Source: JBICHM01 sp043101835 (lineage in GTDB: Bacteria > Planctomycetota > Phycisphaerae > Phycisphaerales > UBA1924). Taken from it: a stretch of DNA of 5,985 bases. Positions 1 to 4,993 of the stretch are shown here, one piece after another. The notes beneath the pieces were generated by a model. The model did no database searches. It saw only the letters and a list, made by a program, of their open reading frames with translations, and was not told where the DNA came from. Within the stretch, counting starts at the first letter, position 1, and every line of letters starts with the position of its first letter. The position numbers and the translations under genes were made by a program. Location of the stretch: assembly GCA_043101835.1 (NCBI GenBank), contig JBICHM010000322.1, positions 1 to 5,985 of the forward strand, given 5' to 3'.

Positions 1-582
1 GGCCCGGGCCCCCCCCCCCCCCCCCCCGCGGGCGCCGGCCACACCATCCTCGCGATCGACAGCGACGCCGACGCCGTCGCCGCGTGCGCACGGAGCGGGC
101 TCGCCGCACGATGCGCCGACTTCCTCGACCCAGCGCTCGACCTCGCCATCGACGGCTCGCCCCCGGATGCGGCCCTCGTGCTCGGGCACACCTTTATGCT
201 GCTTGATGACCCGCTCGACGCCCTCGCGTTCCTGCGCCGCCTCGGACAGGCGCTCGCGCCAGGCGGGCTGATCGTGCTCGACAACTTCTGCGATGCCCTC
301 TGGCGCGAGGTGCAAGACGGTGGCTGGCAGGAGGGGGTCAGCGAGGATGGGTCGCTCCAGATCGTCTGGGCGCCCGGCGAGCCCGTGTTCACGCTCCGTG
401 CCGGTGGGGCGGTCGATCCCGACTGCTGGACCATCCGCCCCGGCGAGCAGCAGATGCGTCTGTACTCGACCGGCGAACTCCGCCTTCTCGGCGCAGGCGC
501 CGGCCTGGCCGGGCCCGAGAACGATCCATCCGGCGCCCTGTGCTGCTTCCGGACCTCGCCCAGCGGTCCCGGCAGGGCGTGA
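1..582 (+). CDS. Class I SAM-dependent methyltransferase, 5' end missing
   Basis: The frame is open from base 1 to the TGA at 580-582, giving 193 visible codons; the true start lies outside the window. The order of features matches class I (Rossmann-fold) methyltransferases. AGHTILAIDSD looks like strand 2, ending in the acidic residue that binds the SAM ribose. An Asp (ADFLD) follows the next strand. PDAALVLGHTFMLLDD looks like the motif IV strand, and LAPGGLIVLDNF is the typical motif VI 'PGG' strand. The C-terminal part (RLYSTGELRLLGAGAGLAGP) resembles the family's usual end. Motif I is absent or corrupted by the C run. These enzymes transfer a methyl group from SAM in the cytoplasm; the substrate cannot be told. 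An internal GTG at 178 is not a credible start because it would cut off the cofactor site. The family call is fairly sure and the specific function is unknown. Confidence 0.75.
   Translation, partial: GPGPPPPPPAGAGHTILAIDSDADAVAACARSGLAARCADFLDPALDLAIDGSPPDAALVLGHTFMLLDDPLDALAFLRRLGQALAPGGLIVLDNFCDALWREVQDGGWQEGVSEDGSLQIVWAPGEPVFTLRAGGAVDPDCWTIRPGEQQMRLYSTGELRLLGAGAGLAGPENDPSGALCCFRTSPSGPGRA
9..27. repeat. Run of 19 cytosines near the left edge
   Basis: Nineteen consecutive C residues lie eight bases from the window's left end. In the reading frame of the methyltransferase they encode six prolines, just where the family's glycine-rich SAM-binding loop and the following helix are expected. 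A proline run there would not fit the fold. The likeliest explanation is a low-quality contig end or a homopolymer sequencing artefact. A genuine C-tract that varies by slippage is possible but less likely so close to a contig edge. Confidence 0.85.
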
Positions 583-728
583 TCCCGCCCCGGTGTGGGT
601 CTGGGGGGACCCGCCCGGATGCGCTGGCGCCAGAACCCCCGGCATTGCGCCCCGCCATCAAGCCCCCCCGGGCGTCGGACGATCCACAACCGCCGGCGGC
701 TCCCGATGCGTGGACCGAGCCGCCTGTT

Positions 729-734
729 GGAGAG
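729..734 (+). promoter_or_regulatory. Ribosome binding site of the PilZ gene
   Basis: GGAGAG sits five bases before the GTG at 740 and decides that start. The frame stays open much further upstream, into the methyltransferase gene, but that part is Arg/Ser/Pro-rich shadow sequence. The rest of the 157-base gap (583-739) holds no gene. It contains only a weak 5-bp inverted repeat, GGGTC/GACCC at 597-612, which has no T-tract. No convincing promoter could be picked out. Confidence 0.7.
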
Positions 735-739
735 ATCCG

Positions 740-1627
740 GTGCCCGCAGCACGATCGCGAACGGAAAACTGGCGGCGCAGCCTGCAGCGGATCGCCGAGC
801 GCGGCGGTGCGCTCGAGATCTCCCTGCCGCGCACCAGCCGCTCCGCAGGCGGCCCCATAAGCGAGCCCTCCGGCGGCGATGTCATCTGGCGCGTCCGCCT
901 TCTGGAGTTCAATGACGACGAGATCCTCGTTGAGCGTCCGAGCGCCATGGGCGCCGCGATCCCGCTCCAGCAGGGCGTCGAGCTCATCGGCGTTATGACC
1001 GTCGGTCAGAACCGGTGGATGTTCCACACCCGCTACCTCGAGGACGCGGGACGCATCGGCGGCCCGCGCGGCGGCGAAGCCGTGCGTCTCGAGATGCCCG
1101 ACAACGTCGAGCGCTGCACGCGCCGGTCCTTCTACCGCATCTCGACGGCGGGCCTCGTCCTGCCGGAGGTCGAACTGCGACCGCTGCTGAACGATGCGAG
1201 CGCCGTGCCCGCGGAGATCGCGGTGCGCGAGCGCATCGAAGCGGCGATGCGCGATGAGATCGCCGGCTACGTCGGCGCCGACGAGCCCCTGGTCATGCCC
1301 GAGGTCGGCCCGCCCTCGCCGGCCAAACTGCTGAACGTCGGCGGCGGCGGCGTCGGGCTGATGCTCACGCCGGACGACGCGCGCGGACTCGAATCGCGCC
1401 GTCGCCAGTGGATGATGATCCACCTGACGCCGCAGATCCCCGCGCCCCTCGGCGTGGTCGCGAAGCTCGCGCACACGCGCATCGACAGCGAGCAGCGGGT
1501 GTACGCCGGTTTCGCCTTCGAGTTCGACCACAACCCGGCGTACCGCAAGTTCGTCGTGGACACGCTCTGTCGCTACTCGATGCTGATCCAGAAGGAGCAG
1601 TTCGAGAGCCGCGCGCTGTCCGAGTGA
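740..1627 (+). CDS. PilZ-domain protein, YcgR-like, with divergent c-di-GMP motif
   Basis: A protein of 295 residues starting at GTG 740, chosen for its GGAGAG site and because family-like sequence begins just after it. Residues about 48-105 (WRVRLLEFNDDEILVERP to MFHTRYLE) resemble the beta-rich YcgR N-terminal domain. A PilZ domain follows. RRSFYR at 128-133 contains the RxxxR motif (R129, R133), and NVGGGGVGL at 199-207 stands where the (D/N)xSxxG motif belongs. PilZ proteins bind cyclic di-GMP and alter motility, secretion or exopolysaccharide output; YcgR acts as a flagellar brake. Two things are odd. The motif Ser is Gly here (N199, G201, G204). The stretch between the two motifs is about 70 residues, clearly longer than usual, with an acidic, helix-like insert (about 165-190). 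There is no signal peptide or membrane segment, so it should be cytoplasmic. The domain call is good; c-di-GMP binding is uncertain and the output is unknown. Confidence 0.8.
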   Translation: MPAARSRTENWRRSLQRIAERGGALEISLPRTSRSAGGPISEPSGGDVIWRVRLLEFNDDEILVERPSAMGAAIPLQQGVELIGVMTVGQNRWMFHTRYLEDAGRIGGPRGGEAVRLEMPDNVERCTRRSFYRISTAGLVLPEVELRPLLNDASAVPAEIAVRERIEAAMRDEIAGYVGADEPLVMPEVGPPSPAKLLNVGGGGVGLMLTPDDARGLESRRRQWMMIHLTPQIPAPLGVVAKLAHTRIDSEQRVYAGFAFEFDHNPAYRKFVVDTLCRYSMLIQKEQFESRALSE

Positions 1628-1642
1628 CGATTCGCTGAATCG
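1628..1642. terminator. Hairpin between convergent genes, possible bidirectional terminator
   Basis: CGATTC, GCT, GAATCG form a perfect 6-bp inverted repeat with a 3-base loop. It starts immediately after the PilZ gene's TGA and ends two bases before the trpC stop on the other strand. Neither strand has a T-tract, so it is not a classical intrinsic terminator. Its placement suggests an end-of-transcript structure serving both genes. Confidence 0.45.
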
Positions 1643-1644
1643 AC

Positions 1645-2505
1645 TCAGCCCGGCTTCCGCCCGAGCAGCGCCGCCAGCGCCGCCCCGGGGTCGTCGGCGC
1701 GCATCAGCGACTCGCCAACCAGCGCGATGTGCACGCCGTGTCGCGCGAGCTTCAGGATGTCCTCGCGCGAGCGGATGCCGCTCTCGGTCACGAGGATGCT
1801 CGTGTCCTCCACGAGGTCGAGCATCCTGAGCGTGTGATTGAGGTCCGTGGTCATCGTCGACAGGTCGCGGTTGTTGATGCCCAGCAGCATGTACGAGCGC
1901 GCGGGGAAGCCCACATGGGGGCGGACGCGCAGCAGGTTGTCCATGTCATGGGTCTCGACGAGCGTCGTCAGCTGCAGCTCGCGCGCGAGGATGAGCAGGT
2001 CCACCAGCTCGCTCTCGGTCAGGCACTCGGCGATGAGCAGGATCGCGTCAGCGCCGGCCGCGCGCGACTCCCACACCTGGTAGGGGTCGATGATGAAGTC
2101 CTTGCGCAGCACCGGCAGGGGCACCGCGTCGCGCACGCGATGGATGTACTCGAGGCGCCCCCCGAAGTACCGCTCGTCGGTCAGGCACGAGAGCGCGGCC
2201 GCCCCGCCTGCGTGGTAGCGTCTGGCGATGGCCACCGGGTCGAATCCGTCACCCTCGAACTCCGGCCGGATGAGCCCCGCCGACGGGCTCTTCCGTTTGA
2301 TCTCGGCGATGATCGCCGGGTGGTGGATGCTCGGCCGGTTCGTCACCGCGCCGAAGAAGTTGCGCGGGCGCCCCAGCTCCTCGATCCGCTCCTTGAGCGA
2401 CTCCAGCGGCGTCTGCGCCTTCGCCTCGGCCACCTCGCGCCGCTTGTGCTCGACGATCTCGGCGAGCACCGGGACAGGGTTCGGCTGGGCGCGGTCGTCG
2501 GGCAT
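1645..2505 (-). CDS. trpC: Indole-3-glycerol phosphate synthase
   Basis: A protein of 286 residues, slightly longer than the usual 250-270. It catalyses the ring closure and decarboxylation of carboxyphenylamino-deoxyribulose 5-phosphate to indole-3-glycerol phosphate, the step before tryptophan synthase, in the cytoplasm. The whole (beta/alpha)8 barrel is readable: IIAEIKRKSPSAG (E68, K70), PVLRKDFIID (catalytic K135), LVETHD (E184), GINNRDL (N211, R213), VTESGI (E241, S242) and ALVGESLM (G264). All expected active-site residues are present. The frame extends 49 codons further upstream, but I chose the ATG at 2503-2505. It has GAGGAG four bases before it, and the N-terminal helix (VLAEIVEHKRREV) begins just after; the extension is Ala/Ser/Thr-rich. 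It is monofunctional, with no TrpF fused, and no other pathway gene is adjacent. Its leader overlaps the start of the divergent CPBP gene. The identification is very secure. Confidence 0.96.
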   Translation of the reverse strand: MPDDRAQPNPVPVLAEIVEHKRREVAEAKAQTPLESLKERIEELGRPRNFFGAVTNRPSIHHPAIIAEIKRKSPSAGLIRPEFEGDGFDPVAIARRYHAGGAAALSCLTDERYFGGRLEYIHRVRDAVPLPVLRKDFIIDPYQVWESRAAGADAILLIAECLTESELVDLLILARELQLTTLVETHDMDNLLRVRPHVGFPARSYMLLGINNRDLSTMTTDLNHTLRMLDLVEDTSILVTESGIRSREDILKLARHGVHIALVGESLMRADDPGAALAALLGRKPG

Positions 2506-2509
2506 CGGG

Positions 2510-2515
2510 CTCCTC
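2510..2515 (-). promoter_or_regulatory. Ribosome binding site of trpC
   Basis: On the minus strand GAGGAG lies four bases upstream of the trpC ATG. It supports the start at 2505 over the longer open frame, which has no recognisable family sequence. Confidence 0.7.
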
Positions 2516-2530
2516 GCAACGGGGCTTTGC

Positions 2531-3475
2531 GTGCTCTTCCTGCCATCGGCCGACGCGGCGGCCGACTGGACGGGAGTTGTAGCAGCCGCCCCGGCGCTGG
2601 ACGACCCCGCGCCGCCCGCTGTGAACGCCGAGACGGCAATGACCGCCGTCATGCTCGTCGCCAGCGTCGTTGCGCTCGCGGTGCTCCGCCGGCGCGGCGC
2701 CCTTTCGCGCGATGCCTTCAGCCCGCCGAAGCGTGAGATCGACGCCCTCGGCGCCGGCGCGTGGGCGGGCGTCGGCGTGCTCGTCTATCTCGGCTGGTTC
2801 GTCGGCGCGCAGGTCGCCGCCGGAGCGGCGAGCCTGTCCCCGGGCGATGACACCCTCCGCGCCCGCGCGCTCGTCATGATCGGCATGTACCTCGGCGGGG
2901 GCGCTGCTCTCGCCCTCGTCTGGCCCGTCGTCGGCCGGCGCCTCGTGCGCGGCGGGTTCCGCCTCGACGCGCTCGACGTCCCGCGCGGCCTCGGCGCCCT
3001 GCTCCTGGCCGTGCCGATGCTCTGGGTCGTCTCCGCCGGCGCGCTGCTGGTCGCCGGGTGGATCGCCTCGGCGCGCGGGCTGCCCGCGCCCGACCTCGTC
3101 GGCCATGTCACCCTCGCCGCGCTCATCGAGCGCGATCGCGACTTCTGGTGGTGGTGCATCGTCGGCGCGGTCGTCGTCGGCGCCCCGGTCGTCGAGGAGA
3201 TTATCTGGCGAGGCGGCGTGCAGTCCGCCCTGCGCCGCGCGCCGGTCATCGGCGAGTGGGGGAGGGGATGGGGCGCAATCGCGCTCTCCTCGCTGCTGTT
3301 CACCCTCATGCACCTCGGCGACGCCGCGCTGCACACCCTCCCCTCGCTCTTCGCGCTCGCGATGGCGATGGGCATCGTCTTCGAGCGCACCGGCCGCCTC
3401 GGCAGCGCCATCGTCATGCACGCCGGGTTCAACGCCCTGAACATCGCCGTCGCGCTTGCGCAAGCCACGCCCTGA
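2531..3475 (+). CDS. CPBP-family intramembrane protease homologue (Rce1/CAAX-protease-like)
   Basis: A polytopic inner-membrane protein, 314 residues if read from GTG 2531. All three signatures of the CPBP/Rce1 family (Abi domain, PF02517) are present: EEIIWR at 222-227 (EExxxR), FTLMH at 257-261 (FxxxH), and HAGFN at 297-301. These supply the catalytic glutamates and the metal-binding or activating histidines and asparagine. Around eight hydrophobic segments can be seen. One, FWWWCIVGAVVVGAPVV, leads straight into the EExxxR helix. Family members are proposed glutamate-dependent intramembrane endopeptidases; bacterial roles range from bacteriocin self-immunity to unknown, and the substrate here cannot be inferred. 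The start is uncertain. The GTG has only a weak GGGG six bases before it, and ATG 2639 (278 residues, keeping every motif) is a real alternative. A signal-peptide-like stretch, IGLLATGLCVLFLPSADA, lies in frame from 2504 but has no standard start codon. The gene is divergent from trpC. Confidence 0.85.
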   Translation: MLFLPSADAAADWTGVVAAAPALDDPAPPAVNAETAMTAVMLVASVVALAVLRRRGALSRDAFSPPKREIDALGAGAWAGVGVLVYLGWFVGAQVAAGAASLSPGDDTLRARALVMIGMYLGGGAALALVWPVVGRRLVRGGFRLDALDVPRGLGALLLAVPMLWVVSAGALLVAGWIASARGLPAPDLVGHVTLAALIERDRDFWWWCIVGAVVVGAPVVEEIIWRGGVQSALRRAPVIGEWGRGWGAIALSSLLFTLMHLGDAALHTLPSLFALAMAMGIVFERTGRLGSAIVMHAGFNALNIAVALAQATP

Positions 3476-3499
3476 CGCGTCGTCCTTCACACGGCTCCC

Positions 3500-3528
3500 A
3501 TGACGCCCCGCCTCGGGGGAGGTAGCCT
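3500..3528 (+). promoter_or_regulatory. Candidate promoter of trpS
   Basis: ATGACG (3500-3505), a 17-base spacer and TAGCCT (3523-3528) fit a sigma-70-type promoter loosely. Transcription would then start at about 3535-3538, on or next to the trpS ATG at 3538, so the mRNA might be leaderless. The support is position plus similarity to the better tRNA promoter at 4662-4690; the match itself is modest. Confidence 0.35.
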
Positions 3529-3537
3529 GTCCGCCCC

Positions 3538-4635
3538 ATGACCGCACCCGCGACCACCAGTTCCGCCCCCGACCAGCGCCGGCGCGTCCTCACCGGCGAC
3601 ACGCCCACCGGGCGCCTCCACCTCGGCCACTGGGTCGGCAGCATCGAGCGCCGCCTCGCCCTGCAGGAGACGCACGAGTGCTACTTCCTGCTGGCCAACA
3701 TGCACGCGTTCACAACGCGCGCCGAGAAACCCGACGAGATCCGGCGCGACACCGTCGAAATCGTCAAGGACTGGCTCAGCGCCGGCATCGACCCCGAGCG
3801 CTCCTGCGTCGTCCTGCAGACCGAGGTGCCCGCTATCGCCGAACTCACCTGGTTCTTCGCGATGCTGCTGCCCTTCAACCGCGTCATGCGCAACCCCACG
3901 CTGAAGACCGAAATCGACAGCAAGGGCCTCGGCGACAAGTATTCCTTCGGCTTCCCCATGTACGCCGTCGGCCAGTGCGCCGACATCCTCGTCTTCCGCC
4001 CCGAGTTCGTGCCGGTGGGGGAGGATCAGGTCGCGCACATTGAGATGTGCCGCGAGGTCGCCCGTCGCTTCGACCAGGTCTACTGCGGCGTCGACCCGCA
4101 CACCGAGGACGATGACTACGAGGCCGCCGGTGGCGTCTTCCCCATCCCGAAGGCCCTCGTCGGGCGCGTCGCGCGCCTCGTCGGCTACGACGGCCAGCAG
4201 AAGATGAGCAAGAGCCTCGGCAACGCCATCGAGCTCGCCGACACCCCCAAGCAGGTGCAGAAGAAGGTCAACAAGATCTTCACCGGCCGCCAGTCGCCCA
4301 CCGAGCCCGGCGACACCGCCAACGCCCTCTTCCAGTATGTCGACGCCTTCATCCCCGACCCCGAGCGCGTCGCCGAGCTGAAGTGCCGCTACAGCGCCGG
4401 CGAAGACATCGGCGACGGCGAGATCAAGAAGGAAGTCGGCGAGGCCATCAACGCCATGCTCGAGCCCGTGCGCGAGCGCCGCGCCGCCCTCGACGGCCCC
4501 GGCGGCGACGACACCGTCATCGACATCATCAAGGCCGGCACGGCCCGGGCCAACGCCATCGCCGAGGAGACCCTCTGGAAGGCCAAGGAGGCGATGCGCC
4601 TCGATTTCTTTCCGAGATCGCTCACGCCCCGTTGA
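3538..4635 (+). CDS. trpS: Tryptophanyl-tRNA synthetase, TrpRS II type
   Basis: A 365-residue class I aminoacyl-tRNA synthetase that charges tRNA-Trp using ATP. The HIGH signature appears as HLGH (28-31) within GDTPTGRLHLGHWVG, and KMSKS is intact at 222-226. Other TrpRS landmarks are GFPMYAVGQCADILVF (from 138) and VPVGEDQ (158-164). RNPTLKTEI (118-126), RVLTGDTPTG near the N-terminus, and the C-terminal pattern IKKEV...RERRA...GTARANAIAEETL resemble Deinococcus TrpRS II as I remember it, more than the Bacillus/E. coli enzyme. The length is within the family range. An in-frame TAG at 3523 makes ATG 3538 the earliest possible start. The purine-rich GGGGGAGG at 3515-3522 is 15 bases away, too far for a normal ribosome binding site. 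It is separated by 62 bases from the CPBP gene upstream. No attenuator or T-box was seen upstream. Function is secure; the subtype is from memory. Confidence 0.95.
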   Translation: MTAPATTSSAPDQRRRVLTGDTPTGRLHLGHWVGSIERRLALQETHECYFLLANMHAFTTRAEKPDEIRRDTVEIVKDWLSAGIDPERSCVVLQTEVPAIAELTWFFAMLLPFNRVMRNPTLKTEIDSKGLGDKYSFGFPMYAVGQCADILVFRPEFVPVGEDQVAHIEMCREVARRFDQVYCGVDPHTEDDDYEAAGGVFPIPKALVGRVARLVGYDGQQKMSKSLGNAIELADTPKQVQKKVNKIFTGRQSPTEPGDTANALFQYVDAFIPDPERVAELKCRYSAGEDIGDGEIKKEVGEAINAMLEPVRERRAALDGPGGDDTVIDIIKAGTARANAIAEETLWKAKEAMRLDFFPRSLTPR

Positions 4636-4661
4636 GGCGGCGCCGGGCGCGGCCCGAACCG

Positions 4662-4690
4662 TTGACGCCCCCCGGCGTCCTGTCTACGCT
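4662..4690 (+). promoter_or_regulatory. Promoter of the tRNA-Ile gene
   Basis: TTGACG (4662-4667), a 17-base spacer and TACGCT (4685-4690) make a good sigma-70-type promoter. Transcription would start near 4697, leaving a short leader before the mature tRNA end at 4719. The GGGCGG just after the -10 is a GC-rich discriminator of the kind seen at stringently controlled stable-RNA promoters, though in a genome this GC-rich that is weak evidence. Confidence 0.65.
4664..4679. repeat. Perfect inverted repeat inside the tRNA promoter
   Basis: GACGCC, CCCC, GGCGTC: a 6-bp arm, a 4-base loop and a 6-bp arm. It covers most of the -35 element and part of the spacer, 28 bases after the trpS stop. It could be the base of a weak trpS terminator (no T-tract follows) or a protein-binding palindrome; GC richness makes chance a real possibility. 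Confidence 0.4.
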
Positions 4691-4718
4691 GGGCGGTCCT
4701 GCTCGGAAGAGCCAGAGC

Positions 4719-4792
<74 letters not shown>

Positions 4793-4800
4793 TTCGCACC

Positions 4801-4834
4801 GCCCCCGGCGTCGTCCGGGGGCGTGTCGTTTTTT
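4801..4834 (+). terminator. Intrinsic terminator of the tRNA-Ile unit
   Basis: GCCCCCGG (4801-4808), loop CGTCGT and CCGGGGGC (4815-4822) form a perfect 8-bp GC stem. It can be extended by CAC 4797-4799 pairing with GTG 4823-4825 across one bulged C. Six T residues (4829-4834) follow. It begins nine bases after the tRNA and would end the tRNA transcript before the next gene. Confidence 0.9.
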
Positions 4835-4838
4835 GGTC

Positions 4839-4859
4839 CGGCGGTTCTTCCTACCGCCG
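4839..4859. repeat. Second hairpin after the tRNA terminator
   Basis: CGGCGGT (4839-4845) and ACCGCCG (4853-4859) form a perfect 7-bp inverted repeat around TCTTCCT. It lies five bases past the T-tract and about 30 bases before the next candidate promoter. No T-tract follows it. It may be a backup stop, an operator or chance. Confidence 0.4.
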
Positions 4860-4889
4860 CCGGGCGGAATGAACGGGCCCTGTCGGTGG

Positions 4890-4920
4890 TTGCACCCCCC
4901 GACAACGCGGCCCGTATGCT
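4890..4920 (+). promoter_or_regulatory. Candidate promoter of the TlpA-fusion gene
   Basis: TTGCAC (4890-4895) and TATGCT (4915-4920) are separated by 19 bases, slightly more than the ideal 17. Transcription would start near 4927, giving a leader of about 67 bases before the ATG at 4994. The -10 shares the TAnnCT form of the other two candidate promoters in this window. Confidence 0.45.
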
Positions 4921-4984
4921 CACCCGAAGCCATTGCCGGATCGGAGCGTTCGCGGGTCGAAATCCGCACCCCCGTCCGGCGCCT

Positions 4985-4989
4985 GGAGG
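4985..4989 (+). promoter_or_regulatory. Ribosome binding site of the TlpA-fusion gene
   Basis: GGAGG lies four bases before the ATG at 4994. It is a strong anti-16S match and fixes the start, which is immediately followed by a signal peptide. Confidence 0.8.
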
Positions 4990-4993
4990 TTGC

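Noticed and set aside
597..612. GGGTC/GACCC inverted repeat after the methyltransferase gene as a terminator
   Set aside because: It has only five base pairs, no T-tract and lies in very GC-rich sequence; chance is as likely.
293..739. N-terminal extension of the PilZ frame back to 293
   Set aside because: It overlaps the methyltransferase out of frame, reads as Arg/Ser/Pro-rich sequence with no domain, and has no ribosome site; GTG 740 has one.
389..1531. A 380-codon minus-strand open frame
   Set aside because: It is antisense to the methyltransferase and PilZ genes, rich in Arg, Ala, Asp and Gly with no recognisable domain. Long shadow frames are expected where third positions are nearly all G or C.
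2506..2652. 49-codon N-terminal extension of trpC
   Set aside because: There is no family similarity and the ribosome site sits directly before the ATG at 2505, so this is leader DNA for trpC.
1729..2736. A 335-codon plus-strand open frame opposite trpC
   Set aside because: trpC has every active-site motif intact on the other strand; this frame is an Arg/His/Val-rich shadow.
3475..3538. A T-box or trp attenuator before trpS
   Set aside because: The gap is only 62 bases, with no leader peptide containing Trp codons, no T-box consensus and no antiterminator-terminator pair.
2249..3547. A 432-codon minus-strand open frame, the longest by simple length after the PilZ frame
   Set aside because: It is antisense to the CPBP gene, which has all three family motifs. 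The composition (Arg, Asp, Gly, Glu, Ala repeats) is typical of a shadow.
4794..4834. Integration (att) site or mobile element at the tRNA 3' end
   Set aside because: No direct repeat of the tRNA 3' end, no integrase gene and no change in base composition downstream; an ordinary terminator follows.
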